Origin: Pseudonocardia terrae
GTDB taxonomy: Bacteria > Actinomycetota > Actinomycetes > Mycobacteriales > Pseudonocardiaceae
Direction: 5' to 3'
DNA length: 64,000 nt
Assembly: GCF_021343995.1 (NCBI RefSeq)
Contig: NZ_JAJTTE010000026.1
Location: 1 to 64,000 of the forward strand
Both the position numbers and the translations under genes were made by a program. Position 1 is the stretch's first letter. Every line of letters begins with the position of its first letter. A model generated the notes under the pieces. The model made no database searches and was not told where the DNA came from. It saw nothing but the letters and a program-made list of their open reading frames with translations. Below are positions 29,368-39,803 of this stretch, piece after piece.

Positions 29368-30921
29368 TCAGGCGCGGGAGAAGGACTGGATGAGTTGGTT
29401 GCCGTCGCTGCCCGTGCCGACCCGGAAGGTGTAGGGCTCGCTGGTGGTGGAGCCGTCGTTGCGGGTGAAGACGATGGTGCCCAGGACCTGGCCCTGGCCC
29501 GTGGACCGGGCGTTCTGGATCTGCACCTCGCTCATGCCGCCGTAGAAGCGGCGGAAGCTGTCGATCCCGCCCGAGGCGGCCTGGGCCTGCGACCCGAGCA
29601 GCGCGAAGGCGGCGTCGGGGTTGTCGGGCAGGAGGCTGTAGTAGCGCTGCACGAAGGACACGGCGTCGGTGTCGGAGGCCGCGCTGGTCGACGGCGAGGG
29701 CGACGGCGAGGGCGTGGTCGTGCGCGGGGTCGACGTGGGCGGGGTGGTCTGCGTCGGCGACGGGGTGGTCGTCGGCGCGGCGATCGGTGGGGCGGTCGCT
29801 CCGCCGCTCTGGTCGCCGTTGTCGGCCCCGCGGATCGCGCCGATCGCGACGCCGACGCCCACGACCAGCAGCACGAGGGCGAGGATGACGAACGGCAGCA
29901 GCCGCCGCCCGCGCGGCTTGCCGCCGGCGGGCGGCCGCTCGGACCCGGGTGGCACGACGACCGGCGGCGCCGGCATGTCCGTGAGCGTGCGCGGACCGGA
30001 CTTGCGCGCGGCGGCGGGCTGCGGCGTCGGCATCACGCGAGTGGTGATCGGCGGGGCCGCGGCCGACCCGGCCGTCGAGGCCCCGCCCGCGATCGCGGCC
30101 AGTGCGTCGCGGGCCTGCGCGGCGGTGGGCCGGTCGGTGGGCTCGTTCGACAGCAGGCGCATCAGCAGCGCGGTCAGCGGGCCCGCGTTCTCCGGGGGCC
30201 GGACGGCGCCGGTGGCGACCTTGTGGAGCAGGGCGTAGGCGTTGTCGTCGAGCCCGAAGGGGGGCTCGCCCTCGACCGCGGCGTAGAGGGTGGCGCCGAG
30301 GGCGAAGACGTCGGACGCCGAGGTCGGCTCCTGCCCGCGCGCCACCTCCGGCGCGAGGAAGGCCGGGGTGCCGGCGATCATGCCGGTGCGAGTGAGCTGG
30401 ACGTCGTCGACCGCGCGCGAGACGCCGAAGTCGGTGATCTTGGCGCGGCCGTCCTCGGCGATCAGGACGTTGCCGGGCTTGATGTCACGGTGCACCACCC
30501 CGGCGGCGTGCGCGGCCGCCAGCCCGTCGGCGACCTGGAGGCCGATCGCCGCGACCTCGCGCGGCCCCATCGGGCCCTTCTCCCCCAACACCACCGCGAG
30601 GGAGCGCGAGGGGAGGTACTCCATGACCAGCCAGGGCCGCTCGTCGTGCACCACGACGTCGAACATGCTGATGACGTGCGCGTGCTGCAGCCGCGCCCCG
30701 ATCCGGCCCTCGCGCAGCAGGCGCTGGCGGGACTCCTCGGCGGCGTCGGCCCCGTTGCCGCTGACCGGCGCGGCCGCCGCGATCAGCTCCTTGACGGCGA
30801 CGGTCCGGTTCAGCAGCTCGTCGGTTCCCCGCCACACGGCGCCCATCGCCCCGATACCGATGCGTTCCTCGAGCCGGTAGCGGTTCCCGATGCGCGGGGC
30901 GTCGGGCTCGGGCGGGGTCAT
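29368..30921 (-). CDS. Membrane Ser/Thr protein kinase (517 aa)
   Basis: A bacterial Hanks-type kinase. Residues 12-270 hold the catalytic domain: glycine loop IGIGAMGAVWRG, VAIK-like Lys in TVAVKELIA, catalytic loop VVHRDIKPGNVLI, DFG in ITDFGVSRAV, activation loop Thr residues in LTRTGMIAGTP, and APE in FLAPEVARG. A Pro-rich juxtamembrane stretch leads to one TM helix near residue 340 (LLPFVILALVLLVVGVGVAI). The outside has a Thr/Pro/Ser linker and a folded C-terminal domain (VSFVQRYYSLLPDNPDAAFA, GTIVFTRNDGSTTS) of the kind that senses cell-wall or other ligands. Probably autophosphorylates on the activation loop. Monocistronic; the repeat array lies just beyond its stop. Confidence 0.93.
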   Translation of the reverse strand: MTPPEPDAPRIGNRYRLEERIGIGAMGAVWRGTDELLNRTVAVKELIAAAAPVSGNGADAAEESRQRLLREGRIGARLQHAHVISMFDVVVHDERPWLVMEYLPSRSLAVVLGEKGPMGPREVAAIGLQVADGLAAAHAAGVVHRDIKPGNVLIAEDGRAKITDFGVSRAVDDVQLTRTGMIAGTPAFLAPEVARGQEPTSASDVFALGATLYAAVEGEPPFGLDDNAYALLHKVATGAVRPPENAGPLTALLMRLLSNEPTDRPTAAQARDALAAIAGGASTAGSAAAPPITTRVMPTPQPAAARKSGPRTLTDMPAPPVVVPPGSERPPAGGKPRGRRLLPFVILALVLLVVGVGVAIGAIRGADNGDQSGGATAPPIAAPTTTPSPTQTTPPTSTPRTTTPSPSPSPSTSAASDTDAVSFVQRYYSLLPDNPDAAFALLGSQAQAASGGIDSFRRFYGGMSEVQIQNARSTGQGQVLGTIVFTRNDGSTTSEPYTFRVGTGSDGNQLIQSFSRA

Positions 30922-31086
30922 GACCGTCAAGGGTAGGCACTCCGCGCGCGCGAGGTGCCGGGAGGTCGGGTCAGACGGGGCTCCCCCGCCAGGGTGACAC
31001 GTGACGACGGGTGATCGCACGGAGGGTCGAACCAGGCCTCTCCGGGGTCACCCGGGTGGCCGAGCGGCACGAGTATCACCTGCCGC

Positions 31087-33585
31087 TCATCGCGGCAGGC
31101 CGAGCTTGCGGGCGCAGGCGGGCCAGGAGCCGTAGCCGTCGCGCCGGTCCCGGACCTTCTCCGCGATCTCGATCTGCTGCTCCTTGGTGGCCTGGTCGGC
31201 GCGCGGCGCGTACTTCGTGCCGCCGAAGTCCGACCAGGTGCCCGAGTCGAACTGGAGGCCGCCGTAGTAGCCGTTGCCGGTGTTGATGCCCCAGTTCCCG
31301 GAGGACTCGCACGCGGCCAGGCTGTCCCAGGTGCCCGAGGTCGGTGCGGCCGGCGTCTCGGGCTTCTCGGGCTTCTCCGGCTCGGCAGGCTTCGGCTGCT
31401 CGTCGGGTTTGGCAGACTCGGCGGGCTTCTCGGGCTCGGGCTTCTCCGGCTCGGCCGGTTTCTCCGGCCCGGCAGGCTTCTCGTCGGGGCGCTCCTCGGG
31501 CCGCCCCGCGCGGGCGGGTTCGGGAGCGGGGTCCTCGGTCCGGTCGGAGTCCTGCACGGACCGGTCGTCCGCGGGCTTCGAGCCTGCGGGTCTGCCGCCG
31601 CCCGTGTGGCTGCCGGACCGGTCACGAGCGGACCGCTGCGCGTCGTCGGCCCCGTCACCGGTCCCGCTCGGGCGACGGGTCTCGTCGCCGCGCACCTCGG
31701 CGCCGTCGGTGCCGTCGGGGTCCGGCCCGTCGCCGTCGGAGATGCCGGAGATGTCGGGGAGCATCGCGAAGCCGGGGTCCTCGAGGACCTCGGCGCCTGG
31801 CGCGCCATAGACTGCTGCCTCGTCGTCGAGGACGAGGACCCAGTCCCGCTCGTCGCCGGTGGCCGCGGGGGCCTCGAACGCCGCCTTGCCGGTCGCCTCG
31901 ACCGGTTCCTCCACCTCCAGCACCTCGCCGGTCCGCGGGTCGACCCACGAGGCCCGGACCCGCTCCGCCGTGAGCATGTCGAGGTCCACGGTGACGTCCT
32001 CGCCCTCCGGCGTGTACGCGACGAGGAACGATCCGTCCGAGGCGACGGCGGCCGAGACCCGCGCTTCGCCCGTGGAACCGCTGCCGGCCAACGCCCCGTC
32101 GGCCGGTTCCAGCAGGCGGTAGGGCCGCGACTCCAGGACGCGCTTGAGGACGCCGAGCTGGGCGCCGCCGTCGGTCTCCACCGCCTCGGTCCAGCCCGGC
32201 CCGAAGTCGGAGACGGCCGAGTCGGCGTAGGTCGCGCCGCTCGCGCCGCCGAGTGCCGCGCGCCACGCCTCGGCCCGGACGTCGTGGTCGGTCGTCGCGC
32301 CGGCCCCGCAGTCCTGGCCCTCGGTGGGCGGGGTGGCGTCGAGCAGCGGTTTCTCGCTCCCCGCCGCCGCGGCCCGCGCGTCGGCCCGCGACGCGGACGA
32401 CGCGCAGCTGCCGCTCGCCGCGGAGGTCACGTCCGCAGAGGCGGCCGAGTCTGCCCCGGACGAGCCCGCCTCCGTGGAGGCTCGCGCAGGGCCGACCCGC
32501 GCCGAACCCGCCCGCTCAGCGTCCGCACCCGGCGAATCTGCCTCCGCAGACTCCGCCTCCGCAGACTCCGCCTCCGCAGACTCCGCCTCCGCCGAGTCCG
32601 CTTCGGTGGAATCGACTGGAACAGGCCCCGCCGGCGCGGCGTCCGACTCCTGCCGTTCCACCCCGGCCGAGCCGTCGCCGAGCCCGCTCGCCGCCCCCTC
32701 CCCGTCGGGCGCGGCTTCGGCCGCGACGTCGGGAGCACCGCCTTCCTCGACGAGCTCGTTGCCGAAACCGCCCTCGGGCTCGCCCTCGAGGTCGAGATCG
32801 AGATCAGCGGCGTCGGCCGGGGGCCCTCCCGCAGCGGAGCCGGCAGCCGAGGCTCCTGCCCCGGCCGAGCCACCGTGCGCGCCCGAACCGCCCGAGCCGC
32901 CGAGGCCGCCAGAGCCGCCCGCTCCCCCGCCGCCCGCACCCCCACCTTCGGAAGCCCCCCTCGGCAGATGCGCCACCGGTGCGTCGCTCCCACCCTCCCG
33001 CAACCCCGCGACCAGCTCCGACCAGATCCCCTCGTGCCCGCCCTCGTCGTCGCCCCCGGTCAGCCAGACGACGGAGGCGTCGCCGTAGCGCGCGCCGAGG
33101 AAGCTCCCGTACTCCCGCGCGCTGCGCTCCGTGACCAGGGTGCCGGCGAGCCCGTCGCTCCACACCGGGGCCAGGGCCAGCGTGACGCCCTTGTCGGCGG
33201 CCGAGCGGACGAGCCCGTCGACGTGCTCCCAGTAGGCCTCGGTCGGGGCGCCGAGGTGCCCCGCGAAGGCCGCGTTCCCGTCCTGGTCGCGCGGCGCGCC
33301 GGGGCGCACGAGGGCGGTCCGGACGACGGTGAAGCCCTGATCGGCCCGCGCGCCGAGGTAGTCGGCGGCCCGGTCCCCGTCGAGCGCGGTGACGAGGCCC
33401 CACGCCGTGTCTGCGAGCCAGTAGAAGGGCGTGCCGTCCGGCCGGGAGAACCAGCGCCCGTCGACCCGCACCCCGCCCTCCGGGGCCGCCTCCCGAACCA
33501 CAGCCGCGACGAGCACGCCCGCCAGCACGACGACCACCGCCAGCGCCGCACCCAGCGCCCGTCCGTAACCACCCACGCGTCGCAC
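31087..33585 (-). CDS. Secreted DUF4038-type glycosidase-fold protein fused to an Rpf transglycosylase domain (832 aa)
   Basis: Residues 10-30 are a signal or anchor helix. Residues 38-205 form the first half of a DUF4038/GH140-like TIM barrel (GRWFSRPDGTPFYWLADTAW, ADQGFTVVRTALVRPG, ASVVWLTGGDDEGG). Residues about 211-410 are a low-complexity insert: Gly/Ser, then Asp/Glu/Ala, then repeats of AESAE. The barrel resumes at KPLLDATPPTEG and HDVRAEAWRAALGGASGATY, followed by a beta domain. A KPAEPEKPE-rich linker leads to residues 755-832, an Rpf domain: WDSLAACESSGNWGINTGNG with the catalytic Glu, GGLQFDSGTWSDFGG, and the second Cys in WPACARKL. The glycosidase Glu expected after LD-x is not obvious (DATP), so that half may only bind. 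Likely acts on cell-wall polymers. Confidence 0.85.
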   Translation of the reverse strand: MRRVGGYGRALGAALAVVVVLAGVLVAAVVREAAPEGGVRVDGRWFSRPDGTPFYWLADTAWGLVTALDGDRAADYLGARADQGFTVVRTALVRPGAPRDQDGNAAFAGHLGAPTEAYWEHVDGLVRSAADKGVTLALAPVWSDGLAGTLVTERSAREYGSFLGARYGDASVVWLTGGDDEGGHEGIWSELVAGLREGGSDAPVAHLPRGASEGGGAGGGGAGGSGGLGGSGGSGAHGGSAGAGASAAGSAAGGPPADAADLDLDLEGEPEGGFGNELVEEGGAPDVAAEAAPDGEGAASGLGDGSAGVERQESDAAPAGPVPVDSTEADSAEAESAEAESAEAESAEADSPGADAERAGSARVGPARASTEAGSSGADSAASADVTSAASGSCASSASRADARAAAAGSEKPLLDATPPTEGQDCGAGATTDHDVRAEAWRAALGGASGATYADSAVSDFGPGWTEAVETDGGAQLGVLKRVLESRPYRLLEPADGALAGSGSTGEARVSAAVASDGSFLVAYTPEGEDVTVDLDMLTAERVRASWVDPRTGEVLEVEEPVEATGKAAFEAPAATGDERDWVLVLDDEAAVYGAPGAEVLEDPGFAMLPDISGISDGDGPDPDGTDGAEVRGDETRRPSGTGDGADDAQRSARDRSGSHTGGGRPAGSKPADDRSVQDSDRTEDPAPEPARAGRPEERPDEKPAGPEKPAEPEKPEPEKPAESAKPDEQPKPAEPEKPEKPETPAAPTSGTWDSLAACESSGNWGINTGNGYYGGLQFDSGTWSDFGGTKYAPRADQATKEQQIEIAEKVRDRRDGYGSWPACARKLGLPR

Positions 33586-33747
33586 GCTCGCAGCGCGACC
33601 CGGACGCGCGGGGCGGAACGGATCATCCCGTCACGATCGTGAACGCCTCGCCCGCGATCCGGCAGATGTCGGGCGCAGACGACCTGCGGGAACGGGGGGC
33701 GCGGGAGCAGAATGAACCTGTCCGAGAACTGCGGCGGAGGGAGAGCG

Positions 33748-34182
33748 ATGAAGATTGCGGACATCCTCGACGCGAAGGGCCGGACCGTCCACTGGATCCT
33801 GCCCTGGAAGAGCGCCGCGGACGCCGTCGCCCGCCTCGAGCAGCTCGGCGTCGGCGCCCTGGTCGTCTGCGACGGGGAGCAGCGGATGGTCGGGATCGTG
33901 TCCGAGCGGGACCTGATCAGGGGGCTCGCCCACCGGGGCGCGAACCTGCTCGACGTGCGGGTCGATGAGATCATGACCCACACGGTCGGCACCGCGCGCC
34001 TCGACGAGCCCATCGCCAGCGCGATGGCCCGGATGACCCGCGACCGCTTCCGGCACCTGCCGGTGCTCGAGCGCGGTCAGCTGGTCGGGATGGTCTCGAT
34101 CGGCGACCTGGTCAAGGCGCGGTTGCGGGAGCTGGAGCTCGAGACCGGCGTCCTGCGGGACGTCTACATCGCGGCCCACTGA
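33748..34182 (+). CDS. CBS-domain pair protein (144 aa)
   Basis: A stand-alone Bateman module. CBS1 covers residues 8-58 (ADAVARLEQLGVGALVVCDG, MVGIVSERDLIRGLAHRG) and CBS2 residues 75-135 (VDEIMTHTVGTARLDEPIAS, MTRDRFRHLPVLERGQLVGM, VSIGDLVKARLREL). Such proteins bind AMP, ATP or SAM and regulate partners. A short acidic C-terminal helix follows. The ATG at 33748 has GGAGGGAGA upstream. It diverges from the Rpf-fusion gene and ends at a long hairpin shared with the gene opposite. Confidence 0.93.
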   Translation: MKIADILDAKGRTVHWILPWKSAADAVARLEQLGVGALVVCDGEQRMVGIVSERDLIRGLAHRGANLLDVRVDEIMTHTVGTARLDEPIASAMARMTRDRFRHLPVLERGQLVGMVSIGDLVKARLRELELETGVLRDVYIAAH

Positions 34183-34198
34183 CGCTGCCCCGACGGTC

Positions 34199-34243
34199 GA
34201 ACGGCACTTCTCTGCGGAACTCCTCCGCACAGAAGTGCCGTTC
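34199..34243. terminator. Bidirectional terminator between the CBS and DsbA genes
   Basis: The outer stem gaacggcacttct / agaagtgccgttc (13 bp, perfect) encloses an inner stem tgcgga / tccgca. It lies between convergent genes, 16 bases from one stop and 13 from the other. Confidence 0.85.
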
Positions 34244-34256
34244 CGGCGTCCGAGGA

Positions 34257-34880
34257 TCAGTAGTCGAAGTCCGGATCTTCGGTACGGGTCCGCTTCAGCT
34301 CGAAGAAGTGCGGCCAGCCGGCCAGCAGCCGGGCGCCGTCGAAGACCTTCCCGGCCTCCTCGCCGTGCGGCACCTTGCTGATCACGGGGCCGAAGAAGGC
34401 GACGTCGTTCACGTGGATCACCGGCGTGCCGACGTCCATGCCCACCGGGTCCATGCCCGCGTGGTGGCTCGTCGTCAGCTTCTCGTCGTACTCGGTCGAG
34501 GTGGCCGCCTCGGCCAGCGACGCGGGCAGGTCCAGCTCCGCCAGCGCCTCCTTGATCACGACGTCGAAGTTTTTGTTGCCGCCGTTGTGGATGCGCTCGC
34601 CCATGGCCGTGTACAGCGGGCGCAGGATATCCGGGCCCTTCAGCTCGGCCGCGGCGATGCACACCCGCACCGGGCCCCAGCCCTTCTCCATGAGCGACTG
34701 GTACTGCTCCGGCAGGTCGCGGCCGGAGTTCAGCACCGACAGGCTCATCACGTGGAAGTTCAGCTCGATGTCGCGGACCTTCTCGACCTCGAGGATCCAC
34801 CGCGAGGTCAGCCACGCCCACGGACACAGCGGGTCGAACCAGATGTCGACCTTGGCCGTGTCCTGTTCGGTGCTGGTCAT
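34257..34880 (-). CDS. DsbA-fold protein, Rv2466c-like, with CPWA active site (207 aa)
   Basis: A thioredoxin-fold protein with a helical insert, related to actinobacterial DsbA-family mycothiol-linked reductases next to pepN. The active-site segment reads DIWFDPLCPWAWLTSRWILE: the first Cys is kept but the second is Ala, so it cannot form the usual intramolecular disulfide. It would work, if at all, by a single-Cys route using mycothiol. The cis-Pro loop is VGTPVIHVND. Further family marks are GWGPVRVCIAAAE and HHAGMDPVGMDVG. The start at ATG 34880 is supported by GGAG five bases upstream; a GTG two codons earlier is less likely. Divergent from pepN. Confidence 0.88.
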   Translation of the reverse strand: MTSTEQDTAKVDIWFDPLCPWAWLTSRWILEVEKVRDIELNFHVMSLSVLNSGRDLPEQYQSLMEKGWGPVRVCIAAAELKGPDILRPLYTAMGERIHNGGNKNFDVVIKEALAELDLPASLAEAATSTEYDEKLTTSHHAGMDPVGMDVGTPVIHVNDVAFFGPVISKVPHGEEAGKVFDGARLLAGWPHFFELKRTRTEDPDFDY

Positions 34881-35052
34881 GGGCACTCCGTTCGTCCGGG
34901 GAGGGACTCCTGTCGACCGTCACAACCGCGAGAGGTGGACGGCGTGTTCCCGGATACCCCCGGGGCACGGGCGCAATGACGGGGCGACCATCCCGTCCAC
35001 GTGATTGGATGCCCCCACGCGACAATCCTGGAGGAAGGAGCGCGCCGCGCTC

Positions 35053-37602
<2,550 letters not shown>

Positions 37603-37609
37603 CCGCACC

Positions 37610-37660
37610 ATGGCTCCACAACGCCCTCCAGCCCCGGTCGTGAGCGCGTTGTGGAGCCAT
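37610..37660. repeat. Perfect inverted repeat after pepN (dispersed motif, terminator-like)
   Basis: Arms atggctccacaacg (37610-37623) and cgttgtggagccat (37647-37660) are exact reverse complements around a 23-base loop. The same 14-mer core occurs twice at 29231-29292. It may serve as the pepN terminator as well as being a repeat element. Confidence 0.75.
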
Positions 37661-37857
37661 ACTGCGCTCCCGGTACGGGTGGCGACCCCGCCCGGAGTCG
37701 CACGCTCCGTCGCAGGTCGATGACACGCAGCACGAAGGTTGCTCGGCATTCGGGTGAATGTCGACTGCTCCCCACGGCGCTGCCATACTCCGCATCTCAC
37801 CGAGGGTGACCCGCGCTCCCCCATCTGCGGCGCCCCCGACCCCGCCGGAGTCCGCGT

Positions 37858-38556
37858 ATGCGTATGCCGTTCGCGCTCTACCCCGTCCTGCTGGCGTGCG
37901 TCGTGGTCGTCGCGGGCTGCGGCAACCCGAGCGCCGAGCAGGCCGCGCTCGTCAGCACCGGCCCGGCGACGGCCGATCCCCTCCCCGCGCCCGCGGCGAT
38001 GCCGGTCCCCGGGGCGCCGTCGGTCCTGCAGGCGGCGCTCGAGGCCAGCCGGAACCTGCCGAAGCCCACGCCCACCCCGACGTCGTCCGCGGCCCCCGGG
38101 TCGCGGTCCGGCGGGAGCAGCGGCGTCACGGGGCCGGACGGCCGGACCGTGCACACCGAGGTGACCTTCTACGGCGCCTACGACAACGACCCGCCGGGCA
38201 GCACCACGATCGCCTATCCCACCAAGCACTCCCAGGCGGGCGGTCGCGGCACCTACGCCGACCCGATCACCTTCGCCACCGATCCGGAGTTCATGGCCGT
38301 CGGCACGCTGGTCTACTACGCGCCGCTGAAGAAGTACTTCGTGATGGAGGACCTCTGCGCCTCCTGCCAGGAGGAGTACCAGGCGAATCGGCACCCGCAC
38401 ATCGACTTCTACACCGGCGGGTTCGACAGCGGCGTCTCGGCCTGCCAGGCCGCGCTCACGCCGTCCGGCCTGGCCGCGGTCGAGGTCTCGCCGCCGCCGG
38501 GCCGCGCGGTCGACACCACACCGCTCTACTCGAACGGGCGATGCATCTCCGGTTGA
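37858..38556 (+). CDS. Secreted lipoprotein with 3D/RlpA-like double-psi barrel domain (232 aa)
   Basis: The N-terminus is a lipoprotein signal: FALYPVLLACVVVVAGC, with the lipobox VAGC cutting before Cys21. A Pro/Thr/Ala-rich linker spans residues 22-100. The folded domain starts VHTEVTFYGAYDND and includes TYADPITFATDPEFMAVGTL, VYYAPLKKYFVMEDLCASCQ and HIDFYTGGFDSGVSACQ. The VMEDxC and DFYTGG phrases match the 3D-type / RlpA-like barrel with its Asp pair, linked to peptidoglycan cleavage or binding. Two Cys pairs suggest disulfides outside the cell. The ATG at 37858 has GGAG nine bases upstream. Confidence 0.82.
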   Translation: MRMPFALYPVLLACVVVVAGCGNPSAEQAALVSTGPATADPLPAPAAMPVPGAPSVLQAALEASRNLPKPTPTPTSSAAPGSRSGGSSGVTGPDGRTVHTEVTFYGAYDNDPPGSTTIAYPTKHSQAGGRGTYADPITFATDPEFMAVGTLVYYAPLKKYFVMEDLCASCQEEYQANRHPHIDFYTGGFDSGVSACQAALTPSGLAAVEVSPPPGRAVDTTPLYSNGRCISG

Positions 38557-38577
38557 TCACGGGGAACTCTGGAGAGA

Positions 38578-39243
38578 GTGACGAGCGCAGATCCGCCCGC
38601 CCCTCCGGCCCTGCCCGCGTACCTGCGCCGGCCCGCCGCCGTCGCGGTCGGGCTGGCCACGGTCGTGTTCGCGCTGCTGGGCACCCGCTACGCGGGGGGC
38701 AGCGGCTACGGCCGGGTCGACGGGCACGCCGAGAACCTCGTCGACTCACCCGCCTCGGCGCACCTCTGGTTGCTCCGGCGGCTCAGTGAGCTCGGCTCAC
38801 CGCCGCTGGTGGTGTTCGCGGCGTTCGCGCTCTGCGGACTCTGCCTGGCGCTGGGCCGGCGGCGGCTCGCCGTCGTCGCGATCGTGGGGCCGGGACTCAC
38901 CGGCGTGGCCACGACCTACCTCAAGCCCGCGATCGGCCGCACGATGGAGTTCGGCGGGTTCGCCTACCCCAGCGGGCACACGGGCGGCGCGACGTCGATC
39001 GCCCTGGTCGCCGCGTTGCTGCTGGTCAGCCTGGTGCGCCCCGGGCGGATCACCGGCATCGCGCTCGTCGTCACCATCGCGCTCGTCGTCGGCGGCACGA
39101 TCGGCACGGCCATGGTCGCGACCGGCGCCCACTACCCCACCGACACGGTCGGCGGCTTCTGCGCCGCCGTCGCGTTCGTGCTGGGCACCGCGCTCCTGTC
39201 GGAGACCGTCGCTGCCTGGTGGCACGCCCGCCGCGCCGGCTGA
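38578..39243 (+). CDS. PAP2-family membrane phosphatase (221 aa)
   Basis: An integral membrane phosphatase of the lipid phosphatase/undecaprenyl-diphosphatase type, with about six TM helices. The three PAP2 signature blocks are present: KPAIGR (block 1, Lys-Arg), FAYPSGHTGGATS (block 2, catalytic His), and ATGAHYPTDTVGG (block 3, His-x3-Asp). Likely recycles undecaprenyl-PP or hydrolyses a lipid phosphate at the membrane face. The GTG at 38578 has GGAGAGA just upstream. It starts 21 bases after the lipoprotein gene and probably shares its mRNA. Confidence 0.9.
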   Translation: MTSADPPAPPALPAYLRRPAAVAVGLATVVFALLGTRYAGGSGYGRVDGHAENLVDSPASAHLWLLRRLSELGSPPLVVFAAFALCGLCLALGRRRLAVVAIVGPGLTGVATTYLKPAIGRTMEFGGFAYPSGHTGGATSIALVAALLLVSLVRPGRITGIALVVTIALVVGGTIGTAMVATGAHYPTDTVGGFCAAVAFVLGTALLSETVAAWWHARRAG

Positions 39244-39261
39244 GCGAAACCCCCGGACACG

Positions 39262-39297
39262 CCGAGGGCCCCGCCGGCGATCCGGCGGGACCCTCGG
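39262..39297. terminator. Bidirectional hairpin terminator
   Basis: ccgagggccccgccgg and ccggcgggaccctcgg pair over 15 of 16 positions around a CGAT loop, between convergent genes ending at 39243 and 39310. Confidence 0.85.
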
Positions 39298-39309
39298 TGG
39301 TCCGTGCGG

Positions 39310-39681
39310 TCAGCGACGGAACAGACGACCCAGCAGCCCCTTCTTCCCGCTGCCGTCGGCCGGCGTGTAGTGCCCGCAGACGGCGGCACCGCAGGCACCG
39401 CAGTCGTCGCCCGGCCGGTAGTGCTCGTGCGCCCCGGCCTCGTGCCCGCACACGCACACCCCTGCCGGCGCGGGGGCCTGCGGCCGCGGCGCAACCGGCG
39501 GCGCGATCGGTGCACCCGCTTCCTCACCGGTCCGCTGGGCGGGCACTGCGACGCCGGGCGTCGCGAGATCGTCCACCGCCGGCAGCCCCGTGGGCGGGGT
39601 CAGCACCGACGAGGAGGATCCCTGCGCACCACGACGGGACGTGGAGCGGTTGCGCGGACGGGCGTTGTCCGACTCACCCAT
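39310..39681 (-). CDS. Small protein with Pro/Ala linker and Cys/His-rich C-terminus (123 aa)
   Basis: The first 70 residues are disordered (MGESDNARPRNRSTSRRGAQ, then Pro/Ala-rich). The last 50 carry a compact Cys/His cluster, CVCGHEAGAHEHYRPGDDCG followed by ACGAAVCGHY, with six Cys and several His in a rubredoxin- or zinc-ribbon-like spacing. It ends with a basic GKKGLLGRLFRR tail that may touch membrane or nucleic acid. The ATG at 39681 has AGGTGGG upstream. No partner is clear. It lies just downstream of the sensor-kinase pair in the same direction, but a separate transcript is likely. Confidence 0.7.
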   Translation of the reverse strand: MGESDNARPRNRSTSRRGAQGSSSSVLTPPTGLPAVDDLATPGVAVPAQRTGEEAGAPIAPPVAPRPQAPAPAGVCVCGHEAGAHEHYRPGDDCGACGAAVCGHYTPADGSGKKGLLGRLFRR

Positions 39682-39803
39682 TCGGGATCCCACCTTTCTT
39701 CCGACCGGCCTCGCAGGGCCGGATGCGCCACAGTATGCAACCGATCGACCCCTCCGGGCCATCACCAGGAGAGGTGAGACGCCCGACGGTGTCCGGAGTT
39801 GCC

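Noticed and set aside
29669..30936. Plus-strand frames opposite the Ser/Thr kinase
   Set aside because: The kinase motifs are complete on the minus strand; the plus-strand frames have no motif.
33586..33747. ydaO-type (c-di-AMP) riboswitch upstream of the Rpf-domain gene
   Set aside because: Such riboswitches often precede rpf genes in actinobacteria, but the 162-bp gap here shows none of the expected conserved blocks by eye.
37758..38789. Alternative long frame across the lipoprotein gene
   Set aside because: The lipoprotein frame has a signal peptide, a lipobox and domain motifs; the other frame is Arg/Pro-rich shadow.
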